DNA from: Haplomitrium mnioides
Lineage: Eukaryota > Marchantiophyta > Haplomitriopsida > Calobryales
DNA length: 35,802 nt
Direction of reading: 5' to 3'
Assembly (NCBI GenBank): GCA_049999725.1
Contig: JBNGIS010037975.1
Coordinates: 1-35,802, forward strand
Shown: piece after piece, positions 1-9,860 of the stretch
Layout of the letters: each line of letters begins with the position of its first letter
Numbering within the stretch: position 1 is the first letter of the stretch
Program-made: the position numbers and the translations under genes
Notes under the pieces: generated by a model
The model's database searches: none
What the model was told of the DNA's origin: nothing
The model's input: only the letters and a program-made list of their open reading frames with translations

Positions 1-325
1 ACAAACAAAACCACGAACATCTCAAGCCAACTCTGTAGTTTTAACTACTCTAAAATGCCTTGAGATAAGAATGTCACACGCTTCTTGTAAACGAGCCATT
101 CGAAGCATATCATCTTATGAAATATATATTTGATAGCCTCGATAGAGAATACCATCTTGAATGGAAAAAATGATACTCATTATTCTTGACAGCCAATCAT
201 GCCCGAACAAGACTAGAAAAAACATCTTCTTGTAGTTTTCGGCAATAACTCCCACTAATTGTCTCATCCAAATGTAATATACTCATGTTAGCCACTTTCA
301 TTGTATTCACTTAATGATCTGGCCT
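1..325 (-). pseudogene. Integrase N-terminal region of element A (partial, broken)
   Basis: Minus-strand translation in mixed frames recovers the RNase H/integrase linker seen intact in element B, for example LQEDVFSSLVRA followed by a stop and then LAVKNNEYHFF, against LQEDAFFTLVRACLAVQDSEYH in B. The window ends inside the zinc-binding segment, so the catalytic core is not visible. In-frame stops and frameshifts rule out function. Identity is inferred from the parallel with elements B and C. Confidence 0.75.
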
Positions 326-735
326 TCATGAAAATGCATCAAGAATAGTGTGGAACCTTCCACACTTGTACTCTAGCTTGATATCAAAGAGTTGCGATTG
401 ATCTTCCCATTGGTAATGGCGACTTGTGATATTTTCTAGATGGATTGCTTGTAACAATAGCTTGTGATTTGTGCGTATAAGCACAAGTCTTCCTAAAAGA
501 CAGTGTCTCCACACCTTAGTAGCATAAACCATTGCCAATTGCTCTCAATCCCTTACAGAATAATTTCTCTCTGTCGCATTTAATTGGCGTGACATGAAGG
601 CAATTGGATGAAGTCCATCCTCAAACTCTTGCTACAAAACTGTTCCAACAACAAAATTAGAAGCATCAAAATCAACTATACAACGTGCTTTTGGATCATA
701 TGGTTGTAGAATAGGACGAGAAGAGATTGCATCCT
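326..735 (-). pseudogene. RNase H domain of element A (broken)
   Basis: A minus-strand reading from 538 to 326 gives AMVYATKVWRHCLLGRLVLI, then TNHKLLLQAIHLENITSRHY and a stretch ending near KCGRFHTI. These are the conserved second half of a Ty3/gypsy RNase H, which degrades the RNA of the RNA-DNA hybrid. The usual TDHKPLL motif reads TNHKLLL, so its aspartate is now asparagine. The upstream half (about 540-735) is recognisable only with frameshifts. Element B carries the same region as a single open 155-codon stretch, which makes the assignment secure. Confidence 0.85.
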
Positions 736-1560
736 TGAGCAATTGAAATGTCGCTTACTCTTTGGCGGTCCATTGAAACTTGGGCTCTTTGCCTAGCATA
801 TATGTAAGTGGTGCAACAATATGCACATAGTAATGGATGAATTGTTGATAGAAGCTTGCCAATCCATTGAAAGTTGTAATGTCTTTTGCATCCTTTAGTG
901 TTGGCCATTCTGTGATAGCCTTAATTTTCTCTTCCTCCATCTTAATGCCATTCACAAACACCTTGTGCCATAGGTAAGTAACTTCTTACTTCCAAAATTC
1001 ACACTTGGATCTTTTGCAATAAAACTTTCAATTGTAGTGCTTCTTTCAGATGATCGCAATGTTTAGCTTTAGCTTTACTAAAAATAAGAATGCGATCCAA
1101 GAATACCAAAACTAACTTATCCAACAACCCATCAAAAATTTGATGCATTTGATCCATGAATATGGATGGAGCATTACTAAGACCAAATGCAAAGACCTTC
1201 CACACTCAAAATACCCATACTTTGTGCGAAAAGATGTCTTTGGCACATCACTTGGCTTGATAGAAATTTGCCAATAGCCACTTCAAATATCCAGCTTGGA
1301 AAATAATCATACACCACTCAATTGATCCAAGATATCATCAATAAATGGTAAAGTGTAAGCATTCTTTATTGTTTGATTGTTCAAACCGTGATAATCTGTA
1401 CAAAGATGAAGTCCATCTTTCTTTAGTAAAAGCATATCAATGCTCCCCAAGATGAAGTATTATGTTGAATAAAATCCTTCTCAAGAAGATCCATCAAAGT
1501 CTTGCAAAGCTCTTTCAACTCTTATGACGATAACCGGTTTATAGGCCGACTATAAGAAGT
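736..1560 (-). pseudogene. Reverse transcriptase of element A (broken, catalytic Asp lost)
   Basis: The reverse transcriptase core is readable in pieces. FSKLDI is followed by a TGA stop and SGYWQI near 1260-1300, where active elements have an arginine codon. [20 protein letters not shown] follows, then the active-site box near 1085-1110. The box reads FLDRILIFSK instead of the FLDDILIFSK kept in elements B and C, so the second catalytic aspartate is arginine. The thumb/connection part (755-961) reads GIKMEEEKIKAITEWPT and is fairly intact. Between protease and RT lies a linker (1561-1853) with one open stretch of no known domain. Confidence 0.9.
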
Positions 1561-1853
1561 GCTTTCTAGTATCAACTTGATCAGAGAGTGCATTCCACAG
1601 TCATTTGTAAACGCATTTGAAACTCCCTCAAAATATCATCAATAATTGAGGTTGGTATAGATTTCCCTCCCTTATTATTCAAGTCTACGATAGACTTGAT
1701 CCATACAACAAAGACAGACAACTCTTTCTCCATTGAAGTATTATGTTTAACTAATTTTGGCCTCTTTACCAACAGTGCTGAATGTCTCAAAAGAAATTGT
1801 TTTCCTTGTAAAATAACTTGAATTTTTTATTTTACCTAATCAACTTGAGTGGA

Positions 1854-2150
1854 TCAATCTTCAAGCCAAAGCAAGCCCAAAATGATGTCATACAATATGG
1901 TTGCAATAACAAAATCCATAGATTCCTCATACTCATTGCCAATCCTTAGAAGAAATAACTTATACAAGTGGAACACCTCATGTTGTTGGCCATCTGCTAT
2001 AGTCATAAGACTTTCCTTGATAGGCAAAGTTTTAGCTTTAATTTTCCTCGCAAAATATAATGACATGAAATTTTCAAGACTTCCACAATCTACTAACATT
2101 CTATATGAATGCTCATCAACCATACAATCTAGATGAAACAGAGTGCTTTG
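1854..2150 (-). pseudogene. Retropepsin-type aspartic protease of element A
   Basis: An open minus-strand stretch contains MLVDCGSLENFMSLYF, matching the LVDSGSxxNFM active-site region of plant Ty3/gypsy proteases. It ends in DIILGLLWLED, the conserved second motif, usually DIILGMPWL. The aspartate is kept but the usual Ser/Thr of D[ST]G is Cys. The domain normally cleaves the Gag-Pol polyprotein inside the particle. It is uninterrupted over about 89 codons, yet sits in a polyprotein broken on both sides. Elements B and C carry differently damaged versions of the same motif. Confidence 0.88.
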
Positions 2151-2280
2151 AATTCTTGTCGAGCTTTTAATTCCATTAGAACTAATTAAGCTCTTTGTAA
2201 ACCACTCGACTGTTTTTATGGAGGTCGATTGTTTCCCTGATTTTCTTCTTCAACCATTACTGCTTGAACAAGAGCGCATA

Positions 2281-3108
2281 GTCAACCTTGGCGACATGGG
2301 CAATTCACAAACATATGACCAAGTTGTTGACAATGAAAACATCCTCCACTTTGGCGTAGGCACTCACACTCTACATTTGTGAGTGCCACTCTCTCCATCG
2401 CATCAATCTCCATGAGTATATCCTCAACTAGTGCACACCAACATCTCGTAAAGCTTGTTGTGGACGTGGCCTAACTTCGGTGGTCGATAGTAGTGAGTCA
2501 TATCGTTTCGACATACGCATTGCTACTTCTAGTTGAGAGGGCTCTCTCATTATCTCTTCCATTCTATTGGAAGGCTTCAATCCTCGAACAAACCGATCTA
2601 AAGTTTCTGCCTCGCCCATATTACAAATTTGCATAATAATATTATGAAATTGCGTGACATAGCTCCTTACTGTACCAAGTTGCTTCAATTCTACCAATCA
2701 ATCTCTGGCCATCTTTGGAGCATTCAAAACCCTAAGTCTTAAATTCACTACTTCTTTAAACTCTTTCCAAAAAGAAATTAGAGCAACAAATCCATGTTGA
2801 GATTGCTCAATTTGATATCTCCACCAAGTTTTTGCTACTCCTTCCAATTGACTTGCAACAAATAAAACTCTTCGACCATGCTCTTTGATGTTTGTAGCCT
2901 CAAAATATTGCTTGCAATTGAACAAGAAATTCTCATATGCACCAGAAGCCATCTTCTCATCATATGCTTTTGGTTGAGGAACCCTCACATGACTTTCTTT
3001 TTCTTGAAAATGCGCCCTCTTTCCCACTTGCATTTGAATTTCTAAAAGGCAAGAAAGATGTTCAATTTGTTGTTGCATCTCTTGCATTCTTGCTTCTTGA
3101 TTCTCCAT
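2281..3108 (-). pseudogene. gag of element A, with intact CCHC zinc knuckle and a mid-gene stop
   Basis: The likely initiator is the ATG at 3108, 19 bases downstream of the primer binding site on the minus strand, opening with MENQEARMQEMQQQIEHL, a glutamine-rich coiled-coil-like N terminus. The capsid part (LEGVAKTWWRYQIEQ, FVRGLKPSNRMEEIMREPSQ) matches the retrotransposon gag family. A TGA at 2698-2700 splits it after APKMARD, and reading resumes in the same frame at LVELKQLGTVRSYV. The nucleocapsid knuckle CFHCQQLGHMFVNC (2300-2341) has perfect C-X2-C-X4-H-X4-C spacing. The same TGA occurs at the same codon in element B. Confidence 0.9.
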
Positions 3109-3126
3109 TCCACTAAAAAGAACCGT

Positions 3127-3139
3127 GGCTCTGATACCA
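3127..3139 (-). other. Primer binding site of element A (initiator tRNA-Met)
   Basis: On the minus strand this reads TGGTATCAGAGCC, the standard plant initiator tRNA-Met primer site, one base inside the 5' LTR that ends ...TTTTACA. It primes minus-strand DNA synthesis and fixes the inner LTR boundary at 3141. Confidence 0.93.
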
Positions 3140-3172
3140 ATGTAAAAGAACTCAAATGCCAACTTTCAAATG

Positions 3173-3562
3173 AGTAATGTAAAAGAACTCAAAGACAAAA
3201 TCCAAATGAGTAAGAACTTATAGTAAACTCTAATAGACTTCTTCAACCAAATGCCAATAAACCAAGCAAAAGCCAAGCAACCAAAGAACCCAAATGATTC
3301 AAGAGGAACTCTAGAATAAGGAGTGGGGCTATGAAGCCCTTCCATTTATACAAGAGAAGAAGGTGTCATCCCTCTTTCTTCACTTACAAGTCACTTCCAA
3401 TTTCAAACCTAAAAGTGACCATATACCACTTCACTTAAAGTAACTTCAAAAGCAAGTAATATTAAAATGATTTCAACCCTAAAAGTGACCCTTACTACTT
3501 CCTTCACTCCTCACTATTTTCTTATAAATAGCACAACATAGTGCTTGGACTATTACAAGTAA
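3173..3562. repeat. Target-site duplication AGTAA flanking the nested solo LTR
   Basis: The two AGTAA copies at 3173-3177 and 3558-3562 directly abut the TG and CA ends of the insert. Five bases is the usual duplication length for LTR retrotransposon integrase. Confidence 0.9.
3178..3557 (-). mobile_element. Nested solo LTR (B-type subfamily) inside the LTR of element A
   Basis: This is a complete 380-bp LTR, TGTAAAAGAACTC... to ...GGACTATTACA, with no internal domain. It is flanked by a perfect 5-bp duplication, AGTAA at 3173-3177 and 3558-3562. Removing the insert and one AGTAA restores the uninterrupted LTR sequence seen at 9652 onward in element C, where AGTAA occurs once (9684-9688). 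It resembles the element B LTRs more than the LTR it sits in. A solo LTR is what unequal recombination between the two LTRs of an inserted element leaves behind. Confidence 0.9.
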
Positions 3563-3950
3563 CCACTTCAAGATAACTCCAATAGAGTTATACAACTCAA
3601 AGCCAATAAATAAGCAAAAGGCTCTTAGAGTGTTAGCCAAAGCCAAGCAACCAAAGAGCCAAACCGAATTGAGAAGAACTCCAAACTGAGAAGTGGGGAT
3701 ATGAAGCCCTTCTATTTATGCAAGAGAAGAAGGTGTCGTCCCTCTTTCTTCACTTACAAGTCGCTTCCAATTTCAACTTTAAAATTGCTCACTTAGAAGT
3801 CACTTCTAATTTCAACCCTTAAAACTCTAAAAGTAACTTTGAATGCAAGTAATCTTATCTCAAATCAACCTTAAAAGTGACCTCTACTACTTCCTTCACT
3901 TTTCTCTATTTTCTTATTAAATAGCACAACATCATGCTTGTACCATTACA

Positions 3951-5074
3951 GTTTCAATCTTGGTTGTTTCATCGTGTCAGTTTCTCTTGTCTATCCATCT
4001 TGGTTGTTTCTTGGGATTGATTTCCCTTGACTAGAGATTTGATGCGATTGTTAACTTCTTAAATAAGGTAGCTTGATGGCGATGTCAATTTCTATATTAT
4101 AAATACTATCTTGACTTGACATGCTCCAGTGAAATTTGATGGATTAAAAAAAGTATACAAATAGGAATATTTAATAATATTATTGTAGAACTTGCATAAG
4201 GATACTATTTTCATAACTTTTTAAAATACATTCGATTTGGAAAAAATTTTAATGCAAATTGTTGAAACATGAATATTACAAATAATTTGCAAATTAATAT
4301 CATAAGCTAATTTTTTATAGGAGTAATAAAGATTACCAAGTTGGCATGGCTTTGGGATTAATATCAATACGTACTTTAAAAAGTTGGTTAATAAAGAGGC
4401 TAGTTATGGAAGTATTTGAATTCATCATACTACAGAGATAATGATAAGTGATTGGGTAGTGCTTGTAAAAATGGTTATGAAGCTTTTGCCTTTCAACAAA
4501 GAGTTTTGTACCCATCTCTTTTCTATTGTATATTTTGTGCAAATATGTCTATCCCCATTGATTTTACTTATGTACTCTTCTACAAAACCTTAAGTAGCTT
4601 ATAATTTATTGCAAGTTCAAAACTTAAGCTAAAGCGTTTAAATGTATGCATGGGAGTTTGGCATGCGGCATTTTCTCACCTTCATGACAATTTCCCTTCT
4701 CAATTTGAGGCCAGCAAATGAAATTGTGAGAATCACCCTCTTACTGACCATTAATTTACATTTAGACATAAAACTTGACCACCATTGCCTTACTTAAATT
4801 TCAACAAAGGGAAGATGGTGCTTAGAAAATTTTCTCTTTTGCATGGGGACTTTTTTTGACCATCAAAACTTCCCCCTTCTGATCTTTACCCTTCTCCTTA
4901 TTTTTTTTAAAGCAATACCCTCTTTTTTGTTGCATACAATATGTTATTTTCCCATGGTTTTTTCCCTTCTTGTTCTTTTTTCATAACAATAGCTTCTTTT
5001 GTGCTGCATACTTCATGTCAATATGCCATTTTCCCCAATTTTTTCATACTTTTATGCAAAAAAACTTTAGTAGC
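3951..5074. other. Non-coding intergenic stretch
   Basis: No gene is supported. The start (3951-4040) repeats a short phrase, cttggttgtttc, twice. From about 4840 the sequence becomes T/C-rich with runs of T. It contains diverged fragments of the tandem repeat that follows, such as the ttgcatac phrase near 4930 and 5000 and a tatgcatggg phrase near 4644. The small open frames here have no recognisable domain. Confidence 0.6.
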
Positions 5075-5845
5075 CTTCTTTTTTCCATTGCATACTTCAA
5101 AAATTATGCATTGGTTTTGCTTGCTGAGTTAGAATATTGCCTCTAATTTATTGCAAGTTTTGAACTTAATATGCTTTGTGTTTGAATTTTTTATGGCAAA
5201 CACAATAGGAGTGGATAGTTGCGAGCTTTTGTGTTGCGCATGACATGACATTGAGAAATGTGTAGCCGTCTTTTTTTTTTGTTGCATACTTCAAAATGTA
5301 TGCATTGGTTTTGCTTGTTGAGTTAGAATATTTTTGCCTCTGATTTATTGTAAGTCTAGAACTTAAGCTGCTTTGTGTTTGAATGTTTTTATCGCAAACA
5401 TATCAAGAGTGGATAGTTGTGAGCTTTTGTGTTGCGTATGACATTACATTGAGAAATGTGTAGCCTTCTTTTTTTGTTGCATGCTTCAAAATGTATGCAT
5501 TGGTTTTGCTTGCTAAGTTAGAATATCGCCTTTGATTTATTGTAAGTTTAGAGCTTAAGTTGCTTTGTGTTTGAATGTTTTTATCGCAAACACAACAAGA
5601 GTGGAGAGTTGCAAGCCTTTGTGTTGCGCATGACATGACATTGAGAAAATGTGTAGTCTTTTTTTTCTATTGTATGCTTCAAAGCATATGCATTGGTTTT
5701 TCTTGTTGAGTTAGAATATCGCCTCTAATTTATTGTAAGTTTAGAGCTTAATAATCTTGTGTTTGAATGTTTTTATCGCAAACATAGCAGAAGTGGATAG
5801 TTGCAAGCTTTTTGTTGCACATGACATGACATTGAGAAATGTGCC
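5075..5845. repeat. Tandem repeat, about 194-bp unit, four copies
   Basis: The landmark tatgcattggtttt recurs at 5105, 5299, 5494 and 5687, giving periods of 194, 195 and 193 bp. Each unit also carries agttagaatat, tttgtgtttgaatg, gcaaacacaa-like and catgacattgagaaa segments in the same order. Copies differ by scattered substitutions and by the length of a T-run. The array ends near 5845, where the sequence becomes unique. The unit length is close to that of many plant satellites, but four copies make a local array rather than a satellite block. Confidence 0.9.
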
Positions 5846-6751
5846 ATTGTAGATTCTTTGTAGGCAATTTACAATGCCAACGGCTAACAAGTTGGACATG
5901 AATTCTGATTTTCTCTTACTACCCTATTGTGATTTTTTTCAACCACCAGAGAATACTCATCCTCACTCTCTAGCTTTCCCAAGACCATGATCAATTTAAT
6001 CTGTGAAGTTTTGTTTGATTTTTTATTTACAGAGATAATAGTTACTTCAAGCCTGAGAAATTAAGATGTGAGAGTTTAGCTTCAAATGCATGGAGGCTGC
6101 CTATATGTGGGATAGACATCTTGTCTCTATCTTCTTTTCGGGCACTAAAAGATACTCCATATCTAAGAAAGAGATTGAAGATCGGTTGCCTTGATGCATT
6201 CTTGGGAGTCACCAAAGGCTAAGCTTAGAGATGCAGAAAGCTCTCTATTATTGGCCACTAAATTGTCCTACTTTCTGCCATGGAGGGGGACACCATACAA
6301 AATCATGTCATTTTTTTTCTATGGGAGGCAAAAATGTTGCCTCAACAATTTGTGCAAATAGGCTTGGAGTTTTAAGGGTTGAGACACTGAGACTTTTGCT
6401 AGGTTGCAAGGGAGTCAAGTAGTTGGCTAGAGTACACTAAGTGCCTCTAAAGAAGCTCACACTATGAGAACTTTTGATGGGTTGTCGTGGAGTAATGCAT
6501 GATAGACTCAAAAGTAACACATGATAGACTATGGCCTATACCAATTAGAACGGTAGCTACCGGTTGACAGCCAAAATTTTACAATATTGAAAATGACTTT
6601 AGTAGGTAAGAGTAAGAGAAAGAGATTGCAATTACTTTCCATTCCACGATTCTTAGATACCAAAGGAGCAATTAAAGAGATGAAGCATTAGCTTGATGAA
6701 AGCATACCAACAATATGGTCACTCTACTTTGGTCGGCTTTGCACTAAATTA
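5846..6751. other. Non-coding intergenic stretch
   Basis: I see no gene, RNA or mobile-element signature. A short open frame at 6231-6422 on the plus strand has no recognisable domain and no supporting context. The sequence between 6000 and 6250 reads through in short pieces only. Confidence 0.5.
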
Positions 6752-7147
6752 GATCCTGAAAACTATGGCATTCATGCTCCTCCAACTTCCTCGACTCAAA
6801 GAATACTCATATAAAGGTGATTCAAAGAATCCAAAATCTACTCAATAAAGAACCTACCTTTGTAAGATGAAAATGAATCGACTATAAGAGGATATCTATG
6901 TATAATAGGCTTGATTGAAAAATATCTATAAGGTGTCAAAGGAAAGAAGGATCTTAAAAACTATGGCATTCGTGCTCCTCTAGCTTCCTCGACTCAAAGA
7001 ATACTCACACAAAGGTGATTCAAAGAATCCAAATTCTACTCAATAAATAATTGCCTCTGCAAGATGAAAATGAATCGACTATGAGAGAATAGCTGCATAT
7101 AATAAGCTTTATTGAAAGATATCTACAAGGTGTCAAAGGAAAGAATG
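6752..7147. repeat. Direct tandem duplication, 198-bp unit, two copies
   Basis: Copy 1 starts at 6752 (gatcctgaaaactatggc) and copy 2 at 6950 (gatcttaaaaactatggc), an offset of 198 bp. Both contain tcctcgactcaaagaatact, gattcaaagaatccaaa and aaaatgaatcgacta in register and end in ggtgtcaaaggaaagaa. The copies differ by roughly one base in ten by eye, so the duplication is not recent. Confidence 0.88.
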
Positions 7148-8316
7148 AAGAGCAGTATTCATTTGAGTCATGCAAAAGATATCTACAATGCAAAGGAGAG
7201 AATGGAGAAAGGTGCTCAAAGCGATGAGAGAGAGAAGCTCACCAAGGAGCTGAAACATTGTTGCTCGAACCTACATTGCTCAAGAAGGCGGAAGTTGAGT
7301 GATGAAATCAAAAAATGCCCTATAGATGCTCAATGGCGGGTGATGAAGAAGTATGCTTCAGCAAAATAGAGAAGAAAGCAGTAGTAAACAAAAGCAAAAG
7401 CTCGCTTAAGAAATGCTTGAGTAGAAGAAGTGCTAAAACCTACATTGCTCTATGAAAAAAAAGACAACAAAGAATGGGCAAAAGCATTGATGAAGAAACA
7501 TACTACAACAAAATGTCGAGAGAGAAGACAAATAGCAAAAAATTGCTTACTCAAACTTGCAATGCTTGATGAAAGTAGAGGCAACAAAGAATGTGCAAAA
7601 ATGTCTAATGAAGAAATATTCTTTAACAAAATAAGTAGAAAGTAACACAAATTAGAAGAAAAGATTGATAAGATATACTTGAATGTGCAGTGCTAAATGA
7701 TGGGAGAAAACAATAGTGAAGAAACCATTGAGTGATGAATAAGACTTTGAACATAGAAATAAACATCGATCATGAATGTTGGATAACAAATGCTCAATGG
7801 TGGATGAAGAAAATGACTTCTCGATGACAAATGCTTGATAAATCTAAAAACAAAATCAGCTCAATTAAAGGGTTTTGCGTTCTTGTGTGGGAAGAAGGAA
7901 TCAAAAAAGATGCAAAGAAGAAATGTAAAGAAAATGACATCAGAAAATGGTTCGCTAAAGAAAGCTCAAACTACTCAAGAGAAAACATTGATGAAGAATT
8001 CCTGCTAAATGATGGCGGAAAAACACTCATGAATTGTTGATAACAAATGCTTGGTAGGAGACCTCGAGACAACAAAAAAAAAGCAAGCAAATATGAAAAT
8101 ATAGTGGAAAATAGCAACTCATACATTGTTCTAATCCACTCTTGTACACAAGCATTGCTTTTTCACCATTTTAGCAGCCAACCAATAGGATTATTAGCAA
8201 TATGTACCTTTTGCACATGCTGATTTTCTTAGTAACATAGATGCCATACTATAATAATTGCAAAATTGGTCTAGGGCTTGGAGTTGTTGTAAACTATACT
8301 TGTGTTAAAAATTGTG
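7148..8316. other. A-rich non-coding stretch
   Basis: The sequence is strongly A- and purine-rich on the plus strand with recurring phrases such as gcaaaa, gatgaagaa and acaaatgcttga. This gives several short lysine-rich open frames (7112-7369, 7430-7645, 7831-8040). These look like composition artefacts: no domain, no coherent start context, and different frames. Repeated imperfect motifs suggest an old, eroded local repeat. Confidence 0.5.
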
Positions 8317-8842
8317 ATTATATCAACAACATATAATAAGAGTATGGAAATGATCAATGCCAAGAGTTTGGGGAAAATGGTTCTCATGTTAGATAACTTT
8401 TTCTCTAATTTATCAACCAACAACTCAAAGAGTGATGGTGAGAGTGGGCACCTCTATTTAATTGGATCCAATATTAGGTTGTATAAGTTTAAACAAGTTT
8501 TGATGACTACAAATGTGACAAGAACTTATGCACTGAGTATTGTGTACACATCTGTAATCTAGTCTAAGAAAGCATTCAATTATATCAACAACATATAATA
8601 AGAGTATAGAGATGGTCAATGCCAAGAGTTTGGGGCAAATGGTTCTCATGTTAGATAACTTTTTCTCTAATTTATCAACTAACAACTCAAAGAGTGATTG
8701 TGAGAGTGGGCACCTCTATTTAACCGGATCCAATATTAGGCTATATAAGTTTAAACAAGTTTTGATAACTACAAATATGACAAAAACTTATGCATTGAGT
8801 ATTTGTGTACACATCTATAAGCTAGTCTAAGAAAGCATTCCA
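8317..8842. repeat. Direct tandem duplication, 262-bp unit, two copies
   Basis: Copy 1 (8317-8578) and copy 2 (8579-8842) both begin attatatcaacaacatataa and end agtctaagaaagcattc. They share long blocks such as gccaagagtttgggg and ctcatgttagataac. Identity is high, with mostly single-base differences. A plus-strand open frame of 72-86 codons is preserved in both copies (8302-8562, 8612-8830), including VLMLDNFFSNLSTNNSKSD, but I do not recognise it. Confidence 0.9.
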
Positions 8843-9651
8843 TTCCTATAATTTTTCGTATATTTTGTTTCATGAAAAAAAGTCCAAAAGCTTCTAGAGT
8901 CTACAAAGCATTAGCTACTAAGCCTCTTGGATTAGTATATATTTGTGGTGTTCAATGATAAATTGGATTGTAATGAAGTGGTCAATTTTGAAATGAGCCT
9001 TTGTTTGGTCTTTAGTCTTTTGGTTTAGTTGGACCAAGAATTTCCCCCACTTGATCCAACTTGTTGAGTATAATGAAGGAACCTGTCATCTAGTCTATAA
9101 TGGTTCTTTAAACACTCAAATTTACTATGGCCAAGAGTGAAAGGAGCTATAACCATATACAAGTTGTATGCTCAACAAAAAGTAAGGAGCATGACCAATT
9201 TTGATAGGTTTAAAGGCAAAGGTTCAAAATTGGCTCAAGCTTGGGAGTAAGACATGGATTTGGTGGCTCAATTGGAACAATTATTTTTTATAGAGCACTC
9301 TCTTGTGAGAAATTGGAACTCAACTAATGGACACGTTTCTAAATTACAAGTTGACAAATAGAAAAGAATCAGCTGAAATTGATATGATGCAAAACTAAAT
9401 AGTGGTTATTAACTAAGTCTAAATTAGAATTGAAGTCAAATTAAAGTTCCAAATTGATTTGAAGAAAAAATGGGTTGAGTGCAATGTGCAATGAGGTGAG
9501 AGCAAAGACATGTTGTCTGGATTATTGGAAAGAACATGGTTTGAATGACTCAAAACACATCTTTAGATGGACTGATATATGGGATGCAAAAAAATCAAAA
9601 AATGAGGCCTTATTAACGTGGCTTGTTGTCCAAAGAGGTGTGCATGCAAGT
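8843..9651. other. Non-coding stretch left of element C; possible weak LINE-like trace
   Basis: No gene is supported. At 9475-9650 a plus-strand open frame contains a WxDIWxAKKSKNEALLTW-like stretch. It faintly resembles the zinc-binding/RNase H-proximal part of plant LINE ORF2, but the match is too weak to call. The five bases before the element C LTR are caagt (9647-9651), the candidate target-site duplication of C, whose partner has been lost. Confidence 0.4.
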
Positions 9652-9860
9652 TGTAAAAGAGCTCAAAGACCAACTTTTAAATGAGTAACAACTCCAAGAT
9701 AACTCTAATAGAGTTATGCAACTCACTCAAGACCAGTAAGAAAGTGAAAGCAAAGAGTGCAAGCCAAAGACAAGAAACCAAAGAGCCAAACCGAATTGAG
9801 AGAAACTCTAGAATGAAGAGTGGGGCTATGAAACCCTTCTATTTATACAAGAGAAGAAGG
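9652..9860 (-). repeat. 3' LTR of element C, first part (left of the E insertion)
   Basis: The sequence starts TGTAAAAGAGCTC and runs through the TATA region (ctatttataca near 9838) to gagaagaagg at 9860, then stops matching the LTR. It aligns with the A-type LTR, with shared phrases ccaaagagccaaaccgaatt and gataactc. The missing remainder begins at about 21073, in the same orientation and at the corresponding LTR position, so one LTR was split by the intervening block. Confidence 0.88.

Larger units (their letters stand above)
1..3950 (-). mobile_element. Element A: degraded Ty3/gypsy chromovirus-type LTR retrotransposon, 3' end outside window
   Basis: Read on the minus strand from right to left, the order is 5' LTR (3950 to 3141), primer binding site, gag with a CCHC knuckle, retropepsin, reverse transcriptase, RNase H and the start of integrase, which runs off the left edge. 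This is the Ty3/gypsy order. Every domain is broken by stops or frameshifts. Sequence and LTR are close to element C (same LTR subfamily) and a little further from element B. The chromodomain and 3' LTR of A would lie left of the window, so its outer target-site duplication cannot be tested; the five bases beyond the 5' LTR are gtttc (3951-3955). Confidence 0.93.
3141..3950 (-). repeat. 5' LTR of element A, interrupted by a nested solo LTR
   Basis: The LTR runs from TGTAAAAGAACTC next to the primer site to ...CCATTACA at 3950. It consists of 3141-3177 plus 3563-3950, about 425 bp without the insert. The outer parts match the LTR of element C, including a shared segment near AAGATAACTC that B-type LTRs lack. 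A minus-strand TATA-like motif (TGCATAAATAG, slightly degraded) lies near 3717-3727. Confidence 0.9.

Noticed and set aside
5403-5636. Minus-strand 77-codon frame with internal repeats
   Set aside because: It is just the 194-bp tandem repeat read in one frame; both ends of the protein repeat the same phrase.
5075-5845. CRISPR array
   Set aside because: Repeats are 194 bp, contiguous and diverged, without short identical repeats separated by unique spacers, and the context is eukaryotic.
7112-8040. Lysine-rich plus-strand open frames as a possible small gene
   Set aside because: Different frames, no splice or start support, no domain, and strong A-rich composition explain the lack of stops.
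9475-9684. Possible LINE ORF2 C-terminal trace
   Set aside because: Only a loose W...IW...W pattern over about 30 residues; no RT or endonuclease motif nearby and the frame runs into the element C LTR.
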